Source: Bradyrhizobium lablabi
GTDB lineage: Bacteria; Pseudomonadota; Alphaproteobacteria; Rhizobiales; Xanthobacteraceae
Direction of reading: 5' to 3'
DNA length: 64,000 nucleotides
Assembly: GCF_018129385.1 (NCBI RefSeq)
Contig: NZ_JAFCLN010000004.1
Coordinates: forward strand, 124,001 to 188,000
Numbering within the stretch: position 1 is the stretch's first letter; every line of letters starts with the position of its first letter. Positions 1-8,250 of this stretch are shown one piece after another. The translations under genes were made by a program, and so were the position numbers. The notes beneath the pieces are model-generated. The model saw nothing but the letters and a program-made list of their open reading frames with translations, was not told the origin of the DNA and made no database searches.

Positions 1-861
1 GCCGGCCTGATGGCGGCCGGCGGCACGCTCGGCATTCTGATCCCGCCCAGCGTGACGTTCGTGATCTACGCCGAGATGGCGCAGCAGTCGGTCAAGGACC
101 TGTTCGTTGCCGGCGTGGTGCCCGGCATCGTGGCGGCGACCGCGATCGGCATCGTGGCCTTTGCCATCGCAAGGCGTCATGGATACGGCAAATCAACCGA
201 ACCGTTCTCGCTGCTGGCGGTCTGGCGAGCCTTCGTGCTGGCAGGTCCGGCGCTCCTGATGCCGGCGATCGTGCTCGGCGGCATTTATCTCGGCGTATTC
301 ACGCCGACGGAGGCCGCCGCGGTGTCTGCGGTATACGGGCTGCTGATCGGCATGTTCGTCTACCGGACGATCCGCCTCGCTGATCTGCCCGGCATTTTCA
401 TCGACAGCGCGCGGTCCACCGGCGCGATCCTGTTCATCCTGTCGGGCGCGTTGTTCGTCGGTATGGTGGCAACGTTGGCCGGCATTCCCGATGCCATCGT
501 CAACGCGATTACGCATCTCAATCTGTCGCCGCTGCTGTTCCTGTTCCTGGTCAATGCCGTGCTGCTGGTTCTCGGCTGCTTCCTCGACGGCTTCACGCTG
601 CTGACGGTGGTGACGCCATTGCTGCTGCCGACGGTGAAGGCGCTCGACATCAACCTGATCCATTTCGCGATCATCCTGACGCTCAATATCGAGATTGCAG
701 CGATCACCCCGCCGGTCGGGTTGAACCTGTTCGTTATCACCGGCATTTCCGGAACGACGATGCAGGAAGTGGTGGCGGGCGCATTTCCCTTCGTGTTCGC
801 CTTGATGGCGACGCTGATCCTGCTGACGATCTTCCCGGCGATCACGCTGCTGCTGCTTTGA
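1..861 (+). CDS. TRAP transporter large permease (DctM family), 5' truncated by window edge
   Basis: The reading frame is open from base 1, so this is the C-terminal part (about 286 residues) of a gene that begins before the window. The first residues, AAGGTLGILIPPS, are the conserved DctM motif that lies mid-protein in full-length members of about 430 residues; the same motif occurs in the complete DctM at 13625-15025. Several hydrophobic helices follow, and the stretch ITPPVGLNLFV is typical of the family C-terminal half. The protein is the transmembrane channel subunit of a tripartite ATP-independent periplasmic transporter for organic acids. The next gene, an amidohydrolase, follows after 13 bases and is probably co-transcribed, so the substrate may be a carboxylate hydrolysed by it. 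Confidence 0.93.
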   Translation, partial: AGLMAAGGTLGILIPPSVTFVIYAEMAQQSVKDLFVAGVVPGIVAATAIGIVAFAIARRHGYGKSTEPFSLLAVWRAFVLAGPALLMPAIVLGGIYLGVFTPTEAAAVSAVYGLLIGMFVYRTIRLADLPGIFIDSARSTGAILFILSGALFVGMVATLAGIPDAIVNAITHLNLSPLLFLFLVNAVLLVLGCFLDGFTLLTVVTPLLLPTVKALDINLIHFAIILTLNIEIAAITPPVGLNLFVITGISGTTMQEVVAGAFPFVFALMATLILLTIFPAITLLLL

Positions 862-874
862 TGAGGAATTGACG

Positions 875-1771
875 ATGGAACCGATCATCGACGCACACCA
901 CCACATCTGGCGGCAGGCCGACCAGCCCTGGCTGCAAGGACCGACGGTGCCGAGGATATTCGGCGCCTATGATGCGCTCAAGCGCGACTATCCGGTGGAG
1001 GAATTTCTTTCCGACATCGCGGGCACCGGTGTGGTGAAGTCGGTTTATGTGCAGACCAACTGGGGCAAGGGACAGGAAATCAGGGAAGTCGAATGGGTTC
1101 AGGCCAATGCCGACCGCGCCGGCTGGCCGCACGCCATCGTCTCCTACGTCGATTTCCAGAGCGAGCAGGCGCCGCAGGTGATGGAAGCGCAGGCGAAATC
1201 TCCGCTGATGCGCGGCGTGCGCCAGCAATTGCACTGGCACACCAACGAGCAGTACCGGTTTGCACCTGCGCCGGACCAGATGAACACCGCGGCATTCCGC
1301 AGGAATTTCGCCTTGCTGGAAGAGCGCGGCTGGCTGTTCGAATTGCAGGTGTTCACCTCCCAGATGGCCGACGGCAGCGCGTTGGCGAAAGCCTTTCCCG
1401 GCATCACGCTGGTGCTGGAGCATGCCGGCATGCCCGAGGACCGCTCGGCGGAAGGCCGGCGGGCGTGGCGCGAAGGCATGCGGCGGCTGGCCGATCAGCC
1501 GAACATGCACACCAAGTTTTCCGGGCTCGGCACTTTCATCCGCCGTAACGACGCCCAGCACATCGCCGATATTGTCGGCGAAACACTGGAACTGTTCGGT
1601 GCAAACCGCTGCGTTTGGGGATCGAATTTCCCGATCGAAAAGCTGTGGACCGACTATGCGTCGATCGTGAGCGCCATCAAATCGGCGCTGACATCAGTCC
1701 CCGAGAGCGATCGGCGCGCAGTATTGCACGATACCGCCGCGAGACTTTATCGTCTCACCGAGACAAAATGA
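875..1771 (+). CDS. Amidohydrolase-2 family metal-dependent hydrolase (TIM barrel)
   Basis: A 298-residue protein of the amidohydrolase 2 group (Pfam PF04909 type), related to 2-pyrone-4,6-dicarboxylate lactonase and other carboxylate lactonases or decarboxylases. Metal-site features are the N-terminal DAHHHIW (HxH at residues 8-10), EHAGMPED near residue 182, and WGSNFPIE near residue 248, where the usual GSDxP aspartate is Asn, as in a sub-branch of the family. ATG at 875 is preferred over an in-frame TTG at 869 because GAGGA at 863-867 sits seven bases upstream. It follows a TRAP permease gene, so it probably processes the imported acid or lactone. The exact substrate cannot be read from sequence. 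Confidence 0.88.
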   Translation: MEPIIDAHHHIWRQADQPWLQGPTVPRIFGAYDALKRDYPVEEFLSDIAGTGVVKSVYVQTNWGKGQEIREVEWVQANADRAGWPHAIVSYVDFQSEQAPQVMEAQAKSPLMRGVRQQLHWHTNEQYRFAPAPDQMNTAAFRRNFALLEERGWLFELQVFTSQMADGSALAKAFPGITLVLEHAGMPEDRSAEGRRAWREGMRRLADQPNMHTKFSGLGTFIRRNDAQHIADIVGETLELFGANRCVWGSNFPIEKLWTDYASIVSAIKSALTSVPESDRRAVLHDTAARLYRLTETK

Positions 1772-1885
1772 AAGCGCGAATGACCGCTAACGGAGTTGGC
1801 GTCATGGCGCGGCCACGAGAGGAAGCGCCAATCGTCCGCGCTTCCACTGGACCGAACTGAGGTCAACAGATTGATACCTGCGCAC

Positions 1886-2659
1886 CTACTGGAACCAGGC
1901 GGCATAGATCCTTGCAAAGCTGCCGTCGTTCATCGCGATGTGCAGCCACTGATCGACGAAGGCCTTCAGCGCCACATCGCGCTGTAGCCAATAGGCCTTC
2001 TCTGCAAAGTCGAACGGCTGGTCCGGATGCACGGCGCAAAGCACGCCCGGATGAAGTTTCTGCTGGTAGCGCGTCTCCGAGGCGTCCGTCATCATGACGT
2101 CGGCATCGCCCTTGGCGATTTCATCGAAGATCGTGCGGTTGTCGCCATATACCCTGATCTCGGCCGCTTTGACATGGGCACGGGCAAAGCGCTCGTTGGT
2201 GCCGCCGGGATTGACGATAACGCGCGTGCCCGGCCTGTCGATATCGGCAAGGGTGGAATACCTGTCCTTGTCGGCGCACCGCGCGATCGGGGTCTTGCCT
2301 TCGCGCATGACCGGCGCCGAGAACAGGCCCCTCTTCTGCCGGTCGAGCGTAATGGAGATGCCGCCCATCGCGACGTCAAACTTGTCGGCCTCAAAGTCCT
2401 GCGTCAGTTGCGGCCATCCCGTCTTCACGAACGCGACCCTGACGCCGAGCGCCCTGCCCAGCGCTTCCGCCATGTCGACGTCAAAACCGCTGAACTTCTG
2501 CGCCGTCTCGTCGAGATGGGTGAACGGGCGGTAGTCGCCGGTCATGCCGACCCGCAGGGTGCCGCGGCTGACGATCTCGTCGAGACGGGAGGGTTGCTGC
2601 GCCTGCGCGCAAACGGAGATGCTCAACGCGGCGATCACGCCGACCGGGATACGAAACAT
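1886..2659 (-). CDS. pheC: Periplasmic cyclohexadienyl dehydratase (PheC-like)
   Basis: A 257-residue protein with a signal peptide (cleavage near AQA-QQ at residue 20) and the type 3 solute-binding fold. It carries motifs I recognise from the periplasmic cyclohexadienyl dehydratase PheC of Pseudomonas: LRVGMTGDYRPF (35-46), NPGGTNE (150-156), MMTDASE (189-195) and HPDQPFDFAEKAY (211-223). PheC converts prephenate to phenylpyruvate, or arogenate to phenylalanine, in the periplasm. The family sits inside the amino-acid-binding-protein superfamily, so automated annotation often calls it a transporter binding protein. No permease genes are adjacent, which supports the enzyme reading. It is monocistronic and convergent with the amidohydrolase gene. 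Confidence 0.82.
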   Translation of the reverse strand: MFRIPVGVIAALSISVCAQAQQPSRLDEIVSRGTLRVGMTGDYRPFTHLDETAQKFSGFDVDMAEALGRALGVRVAFVKTGWPQLTQDFEADKFDVAMGGISITLDRQKRGLFSAPVMREGKTPIARCADKDRYSTLADIDRPGTRVIVNPGGTNERFARAHVKAAEIRVYGDNRTIFDEIAKGDADVMMTDASETRYQQKLHPGVLCAVHPDQPFDFAEKAYWLQRDVALKAFVDQWLHIAMNDGSFARIYAAWFQ

Positions 2660-2840
2660 CTTGCTTCAAGGTCCGCTTTTTTCATGGTGTGGTCTGCGAG
2701 ACCCGCCCCGCGTGAAGCGGTGGCCGGCGGCATGGGCCTCGTCGACGCGACGAATTTCTCCCGTCACGCCGCCGGCCGACTCCGGATATAGGAAGGCATC
2801 AACGACATCCGCAATGTCGCCGATATGGCGAGCCGTAGCT

Positions 2841-3761
2841 TTAATGTTTGCCCAGAAACGAAAGAACGGCCTGGTTATAGGCTTCAGGCTGTTCCGAAGA
2901 TACGGTGTGCGAGCTTCCGGAAATGACAATTCTCTCGCGCCTGGGCAGGCAGCTCTCTAGCTGGTCCGTGATCAGATAAAAGAATTTCGGGCTCCGCTCT
3001 CCGCTGGACAGCAAGGTCGGTGCCGTGATTGCTTTGGCCATCTCGCAGGTGAAGACGGGCCTTGGACGCTTCGTCGTCACATCGGCCTGGTACGAAGCCA
3101 GATTGTCGAGGTTCATTTTCTTTTCCGCATCGGAACGGCGCTCGTAAGCGCCCGGCCCGCCGACGGCATCGACGAAAAGAGGAATGCTGGCCTTGGCGTC
3201 GCCAGCCTTGACCGCTTCCCTTGCCGGCGCCTGTCTGTTGCCCCACTCTTTCAGCGTATCCGCAACGTTGGGCACGCCGGTCAGCAATCCGGTGGCGGGC
3301 GGCTCGTTGAGCGCGAGGCTGACCACCATTTCGGGATGCGAAGCGGCAAAGAAAAGCGCGGCATGCGCTCCCGACGAATGCGCCACCACCCGCACCTTCG
3401 AGAAGCCGAGTGCCCGCACAAAGGCCGCCAGATCCTCGCCATGGGCGTCGGCAGCGCCATCAGGCATGCCGTCCGGGCTTGCCTCGTTCGGGTAATGATT
3501 GCGGCGGCTGTACGCGATCGCGCTATAGCTGCCGCTGAACTTGGCAAGCTGTTGCGACCACATCCTGTAGTCCTGAAGCCCGCCGTGAACGAATATGACG
3601 GGTTCACCCTTGCCCGCTTCGACATAGGCGAATTCAGCTCCGTTGGCGGAAATTCGCTTGACCTCGTCGGCCGCGGCCATGGTGCCGAGCGCGCTGCTCA
3701 AAACGAGCGCGCCGACAATGGCCGACGCAGAGCGACGACGGGTCAAAGCAAATCCGAACAT
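2841..3761 (-). CDS. Secreted alpha/beta hydrolase
   Basis: A 306-residue alpha/beta hydrolase fold protein exported by an N-terminal signal peptide (hydrophobic residues 12-30, ending AAA-DE). Visible elements are the oxyanion HGG (59-61), the nucleophile elbow AHSSGAH with Ser129 (the first Gly of GxSxG is replaced by Ala), and a C-terminal GSSHTVSS that supplies the catalytic His. The ATG at 3761 is chosen although the frame stays open to 4040, because AAGAGGAGG lies directly upstream and a signal peptide follows; the upstream extension is Arg/Pro-rich and looks non-coding. It is probably a periplasmic esterase or lipase-like enzyme of unknown substrate. Confidence 0.85.
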   Translation of the reverse strand: MFGFALTRRRSASAIVGALVLSSALGTMAAADEVKRISANGAEFAYVEAGKGEPVIFVHGGLQDYRMWSQQLAKFSGSYSAIAYSRRNHYPNEASPDGMPDGAADAHGEDLAAFVRALGFSKVRVVAHSSGAHAALFFAASHPEMVVSLALNEPPATGLLTGVPNVADTLKEWGNRQAPAREAVKAGDAKASIPLFVDAVGGPGAYERRSDAEKKMNLDNLASYQADVTTKRPRPVFTCEMAKAITAPTLLSSGERSPKFFYLITDQLESCLPRRERIVISGSSHTVSSEQPEAYNQAVLSFLGKH

Positions 3762-3981
3762 TGGACGCCTCCTCTTGCGAAGAGGAGCATACGCGGTCAG
3801 GGCGCGAACGTCCAATATGAATACCTTAAGGTTGCATAACCGTTTTGATAAGGGACGTTGATCGCCCGGACGCCGTTTCGTCAAACCAGCGGGGCGACGT
3901 CTGAATATCGATGGCGGCTTGTCCGGTCGCCGTTCCCGCGGCGCCGGCTCGGGGACGGTTGCCGGTTTGGACCAGGGATAA

Positions 3982-4440
3982 TCAAGCCGCCTGCTTCTTT
4001 GTCCGCGGCAGGAACGGACGCAGCGGCCGCTTGATCGCACCGGTGCAGGCGCGCGTCACTGTCTTGCCGCCGTCGGTCCAGGTCTGCGTGCCCTTGAGTT
4101 TCGCGCTGCGCCGCACGAAGGTGCCGCTGTATTTCGCCTGATACTCGCGGTCGCCGCCTTTCCAACTGCCCTGAAGGTCGATCTTCTGGCCGTTGATCGT
4201 GCCGGTGCCCTGCTCTGCTGTCGCTTCAACGCCTGTCGGACGCAGCCGCACCACGTGATTGTAGTTTGCAGCGCTGCCGGCGATCGTGACATCGATGGCC
4301 TCGCGCATCTTGTCGTTGGTGAAGGGCAGCTTGTCGCACACCATCGTGCCGCGATAGGTGGCGTCGAGCACTTGCGCCGCGATGGGCGTGGCCGTCGCCA
4401 TCATGATCGCAACCAGCGCCGCCATCCTTGCCCCCACCAT
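3982..4440 (-). CDS. Small secreted protein of unknown function
   Basis: A 152-residue protein with a clear signal peptide (residues 1-22, cleavage near IAA-QV). The mature part is a likely small beta-rich domain with two cysteines (TMVCDK and TRACTG) that could form one disulfide, and it ends in a basic tail. The start is supported by AAGGGGGA upstream of the ATG. I recognise the type as a conserved hypothetical of bradyrhizobia but cannot name a domain. It lies upstream of, and in the same direction as, the alpha/beta hydrolase gene, but a 220-base gap with that gene's own strong ribosome site argues against tight coupling. Confidence 0.7.
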   Translation of the reverse strand: MVGARMAALVAIMMATATPIAAQVLDATYRGTMVCDKLPFTNDKMREAIDVTIAGSAANYNHVVRLRPTGVEATAEQGTGTINGQKIDLQGSWKGGDREYQAKYSGTFVRRSAKLKGTQTWTDGGKTVTRACTGAIKRPLRPFLPRTKKQAA

Positions 4441-4638
4441 CGCCGTCCCCCTTATGAATTTTCGGCAGGCGCTCCTGCCGTTTATAAAAGCGGCATCGTA
4501 ATGGGCTCAATCGGACGGGTCGACAGGAATCGATTTGGCTTCGCTAGTGCAGCATGACAGCGGCCCGCGCGCACGATTGCTCGCTGCTACCGGCTTGCCG
4601 TAACGTTGCATCGAAATGCGGTACCGGGAGAGCTTCCG

Positions 4639-5421
4639 TTGCGTCCAAATCCAATAAAACCGCGTCTTGCGGCCGGCGGCTGCGCCTTCGGAACGATGAC
4701 GTTCGAGTTTTTTACGCCCGGCTACCCGGCAATCTGCCAAGAGGCCGGCGCCGAATTCATCCTCTATGACATGGAGCATTCGGGCGTCGGCTTCGAGACC
4801 ATGAAGGCCCAGTTCGCATTCTGCCGCGGACTCGATCTGGTGCCGCTGGTGCGCGTTCCCTCTGGCGACTATCACCACATCGCCCGCGCGCTCGATATCG
4901 GCGCTATGGGCATCATGGTGCCGATGGTCGAAACGCCGGAACAGGCGAAGGCGATCGTCGACTGCACGCGATATCCGCCGGCGGGACGCCGCGGCGCTGC
5001 GTTCAACGTGGCGGCGCATGACGACTATGCCGGCGGATCGGAGGCCGACAAGATCGCCAAAGCCAACGCGCGCACGATGGTGATTGCGCTGGTCGAGACC
5101 GGCAAAGGCATCGAGAACGTCGATGCGATCGCCGCGGTCGACGGCGTCGACGTGGTCTGGCTCGGCCACTACGATTACACGAACTCCATCGGCATTCCCG
5201 GCCAGTTCGACAACCCGAAATTTTTTGCGGGTGTCGACAGCCTGGTCAAAGCCTGCACGAAACACGGCAAGACGCCGGGCTTTCTCGCCGGCGACGAGAA
5301 ATGGGCGCGCGATTTCCGCGCCAAAGGCTTTCGCATGATCGCCTACGGCGTCGACACGCTGCTGATGCAGCGCACACTCGCCGGGGGGATCAGGCTGTTG
5401 CGAGGGACGGTGAAGGAGTAA
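4639..5421 (+). CDS. HpcH/HpaI-family aldolase
   Basis: A 260-residue class II aldolase-like TIM barrel of the HpcH/HpaI family, which cleaves or forms 2-keto-3-deoxy acids by retro-aldol chemistry with a divalent metal. Family features are FGTMTFEFFTPG near the N-terminus, FILYDMEHSG (metal and base region), GAMGIMVPMVETPEQAKAIV (the E-containing metal loop) and VDVVWLGHYDYTNS, where most members have GxxDL. The start is taken as TTG 4639 because GGGAGAG lies upstream; an in-frame TTG at 4606 is the alternative. No pathway partner is adjacent, so substrate assignment (4-hydroxy-2-oxo-heptanedioate, 2-keto-3-deoxyrhamnonate or other) is open. Confidence 0.85.
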   Translation: MRPNPIKPRLAAGGCAFGTMTFEFFTPGYPAICQEAGAEFILYDMEHSGVGFETMKAQFAFCRGLDLVPLVRVPSGDYHHIARALDIGAMGIMVPMVETPEQAKAIVDCTRYPPAGRRGAAFNVAAHDDYAGGSEADKIAKANARTMVIALVETGKGIENVDAIAAVDGVDVVWLGHYDYTNSIGIPGQFDNPKFFAGVDSLVKACTKHGKTPGFLAGDEKWARDFRAKGFRMIAYGVDTLLMQRTLAGGIRLLRGTVKE

Positions 5422-5424
5422 ACG

Positions 5425-6345
5425 TCACGCTCGCGGCGGCACGCTTGCCTCATCCCTGCCCTCGACCGCGAACCGCTGCACGATCCAATCGATGAACAAC
5501 CGCACGCGCGGCGAGAGCTGGCGGTTGCGCGGATAGAGCACGGCAACGGGACCCGGCGGCACTTGCTTGTCGGGCAGCACCTGCACCAGGCGGCCTGCCT
5601 CGAGATCGCGACCGATATGGAATAGCGGCATCTGGGCGAGGCCGAGGCCAAGCAGGACGCCGTCGAGAAATGTTTCGGTACCGGTGCAGGTGAATGGCGT
5701 CGGTACTTCAACGTGCGTGACTTCTCCGTCGCCAACGAATTCGAACGGTGTCACCACGCCCGTGGTGATCGATCGCAAGCCGACGGCGCGATGATGCAAG
5801 AGATCGGCGATGGTCTTCGGCGTGCCGTGTCGTTCGAGATAGGCGGGCGCGCCGACGGTGATGCGCGGCAGCGCGGCCACCTGGCGTGCGACGAGATCGC
5901 TGTCGGGCAAGGCGCCGTAGCGCAGCACGCAATCGACGCCTTCGCGCACCACGTCGACCCAGCGGTCGCTCTCGCTCATCGCGAGCTCGATCCCGGGATA
6001 GCGCGCAAAAAAATCCGGCAGGCCGGGCATCAGAAAGTGCCGCGCGATCGTGCCCTGCACTTCCACGCGCAGCATGCCCTTGGGCACGGCGCCGCGGAAC
6101 GCGCCTTCGGCATCCTCGACGTCGTCGAGGATGGCCATGCAGCGGCGGTAATAGGCTTCGCCATCGAGCGTCGGGCGCACGGTGCGGGTGGTGCGCTGGA
6201 GCAGCCGCACGCCCAGCCGCTCCTCGAGCTGCCGCACCACCTGGGTGGCGGTCGAGCGCGGGATTTCGAGGTCGTTGGCGGCCTCGGTGAAGCTGCGCCG
6301 GTCCACCACCCGCGTGAACAGCCGCATTGCGTCCAACCGGTCCAT
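5425..6345 (-). CDS. LysR-family transcriptional regulator
   Basis: A 306-residue LysR-type regulator. The winged helix-turn-helix is at residues 1-60 (MRLFTRVVDRRSFTEAANDL, then STATQVVRQLEERLGVRLLQRTTR), followed by the periplasmic-binding-protein-like effector domain. This is the subgroup with the opening MDRLDAMRLF and the VRLLQRTTRTVRPT linker, usually divergent from an oxidoreductase gene. It is divergent from the SDR at 6471 with a 125-bp shared promoter, and its likely job is control of that SDR. The stop lies only four bases from the stop of the convergent aldolase gene. Confidence 0.92.
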   Translation of the reverse strand: MDRLDAMRLFTRVVDRRSFTEAANDLEIPRSTATQVVRQLEERLGVRLLQRTTRTVRPTLDGEAYYRRCMAILDDVEDAEGAFRGAVPKGMLRVEVQGTIARHFLMPGLPDFFARYPGIELAMSESDRWVDVVREGVDCVLRYGALPDSDLVARQVAALPRITVGAPAYLERHGTPKTIADLLHHRAVGLRSITTGVVTPFEFVGDGEVTHVEVPTPFTCTGTETFLDGVLLGLGLAQMPLFHIGRDLEAGRLVQVLPDKQVPPGPVAVLYPRNRQLSPRVRLFIDWIVQRFAVEGRDEASVPPRA

Positions 6346-6356
6346 TGGCGCCCTAT

Positions 6357-6375
6357 TGTTCTAAAATAACGAACA
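6357..6375. promoter_or_regulatory. LysR-type operator candidate
   Basis: TGTTC and GAACA arms separated by nine AT-rich bases lie in the divergent LysR/SDR promoter, 12 bases upstream of the LysR start. The spacing contains the T-N11-A pattern seen in LysR-type operators. The site is predicted from symmetry and position only. Confidence 0.45.
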
Positions 6376-6470
6376 GTATTGCTGTTTCTAGCCGGATTAT
6401 CTGGGTAAGGCCAGCCTATATCTCCTGCCCATCAGCCCGAAAATGGGCTTGGCAAATAAAGGAGATCGAC

Positions 6471-7208
6471 ATGACCGCCACCAACAAGACCGCCCTTGTC
6501 ACCGGCGCCTCCCGCGGCATCGGCGCTGCCATTGCCGAGCGGCTCGCCGCCGACGGCTTTACCGTCATCATCAATTATTCCGGCAACGCCCGCGACGCCG
6601 AGGCGATGGCCAGCAAGATCGAAAAGGCCGGCGGCCGGGCTACCACCGCGCAGGCCGATGTCACCGATCCCTCCGCGGTCGCGCGCATGTTCGATGCGGC
6701 GGAAGCAGCGTTCGGCGGCGTCGACGTGCTGGTGAACAATGCCGGTGTCATGCACCCCCAGCCGCTCGCGGAAACCGACGACAAGTCGTTCGACAGCCAC
6801 CTCGCGGTCAATCTGAAAGGCACCTTCAACACGTTGCGTGAAGCAACGAAACGCGTGCGCGAAGGCGGGCGCATCATCAACATGTCGTCCAGCCAGGCCG
6901 TCATGCTGTTCCCGGGCTACGGCGTCTATGCCGCCACCAAGGCCGCCGTCGAAGCGATGACGCATGTGCTGTCCAAGGAGCTGCGCGGCCGCAACATCAC
7001 GGTCAACGCCGTGGCACCCGGACCAATCGCCACAAAACTGTTCTTCGATGGCAAGTCGCAGCAGGTGATCGACAACTTCAAGAAGCTGTCGCCGCTGGAG
7101 CGGCTCGGCCAGCCGGAAGATGTCGCCAACACCGTGGCCTTCCTCGCCGGACCCGACGGCGGCTGGATCAACGGCCAGGTGCTGCGCGCCAATGGCGGGA
7201 TCATCTGA
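6471..7208 (+). CDS. SDR-family oxidoreductase
   Basis: A 245-residue classical short-chain dehydrogenase/reductase. The N-terminal cofactor site is TGASRGIG (residues 11-18), followed by NNAGV, the catalytic SSSQ with YAATK, and the NAVAPGPIATKLF loop. A basic residue after the glycine motif suggests NADP(H). The ATG is preceded by AAAGGAG seven bases upstream. The gene is divergent from a LysR regulator and followed 80 bases later by a second SDR. This architecture is common for small stress- or aldehyde-responsive reductase operons, but the substrate cannot be inferred. Confidence 0.92.
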   Translation: MTATNKTALVTGASRGIGAAIAERLAADGFTVIINYSGNARDAEAMASKIEKAGGRATTAQADVTDPSAVARMFDAAEAAFGGVDVLVNNAGVMHPQPLAETDDKSFDSHLAVNLKGTFNTLREATKRVREGGRIINMSSSQAVMLFPGYGVYAATKAAVEAMTHVLSKELRGRNITVNAVAPGPIATKLFFDGKSQQVIDNFKKLSPLERLGQPEDVANTVAFLAGPDGGWINGQVLRANGGII

Positions 7209-7288
7209 TCCCGCCCGCCTCTCGCCTCTCACTCCTCGTCTCAACCCAACGTCCGCCTTGAGAAGGCGGCGACAGAAGGAATCTTGCC

Positions 7289-8224
7289 ATGTCCAACGAA
7301 AATGCGGTTTCGACCACCGCGGCTTCCAAAGCCGTCATCCTCGTCACCGGCGCTTCCAGCGGCTTTGGCCGCCTGGCGGCAGAGTCGCTCGCGCGGGCCG
7401 GACACACCGTCTACGCCTCGATGCGCGATGTCACCGGCCGCAACGCCCGGAATGCCGCCGAGATGGCCGCGACCGCGGCTTGCGACGGCGTCGATTTGCG
7501 CGCGATCGAGCTCGACGTGCAATCCGAACCGTCGGCCAACGCAGCGGTCGAAAAGATCATCGCCGAAAGCGGCCGCATCGACGTCGTCGTCCATAATGCC
7601 GGCCACATGATGTTCGGTCCGGCGGAATCCTTCACACCGGAACAGTTCGCCCAGCAATATGACGTCAACGTGCTGGGCACCCAGCGCGTCAATCGCGCGG
7701 CGCTGCCGCATATGCGCAAGCAGAAGCAGGGGCTGCTGGTCTGGGTGTCGAGCAGCAGCTCGGCCGGCGGCACGCCGCCCTACCTTGCGCCCTACTTCGC
7801 AGCAAAGGCCGCGATGGATGCGCTCGCCGTACAGTATGCGCGCGAACTGGCGCGCTGGGGCATCGAAACCTCGATCGTGGTGCCCGGCGCCTTCACCAAG
7901 GGCACCAACCATTTTGCGCACTCGGGCCGTCCGGCCGATGAGGCACGCCTCGCCGAATACGAGGCCGGTCCCTACAGCGGCTTCGGCGAGCAAGTGCAAA
8001 AGGCCTTTGCGGCGATCGTGCCCGATGATGCCGACGTGACGGGCGTGGCGGAGGCGATCGTCGACATCGTGAGCCTGCCGTTCGGCAAGCGGCCGTTCCG
8101 CGTGCACTACGACCCGACCCAGGACGGCGCCGATGTCGGCTTCACCGTGCTCGATCGCCTGCGCGCCGAAATGCTGCACCGGATCGGGCTATCCGACCTG
8201 CTCGCCCCGGCCCGGCTCGTCTGA
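7289..8224 (+). CDS. SDR-family oxidoreductase (long form)
   Basis: A 311-residue SDR with cofactor motif TGASSGFG (20-27), HNAGHM, and the catalytic YFAAK after the SSSSS serine run. The C-terminal region after residue 220 is longer than in classical SDRs, as in the branch often labelled retinol-dehydrogenase-like or Rossmann oxidoreductase. It probably sits downstream of the first SDR in one transcript governed by the LysR gene at 5425. Its stop is 27 bases from the stop of the convergent cyclase gene. Confidence 0.9.
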   Translation: MSNENAVSTTAASKAVILVTGASSGFGRLAAESLARAGHTVYASMRDVTGRNARNAAEMAATAACDGVDLRAIELDVQSEPSANAAVEKIIAESGRIDVVVHNAGHMMFGPAESFTPEQFAQQYDVNVLGTQRVNRAALPHMRKQKQGLLVWVSSSSSAGGTPPYLAPYFAAKAAMDALAVQYARELARWGIETSIVVPGAFTKGTNHFAHSGRPADEARLAEYEAGPYSGFGEQVQKAFAAIVPDDADVTGVAEAIVDIVSLPFGKRPFRVHYDPTQDGADVGFTVLDRLRAEMLHRIGLSDLLAPARLV

Positions 8225-8250
8225 GGAGCATGGCCTTGGTATCGGCGGCG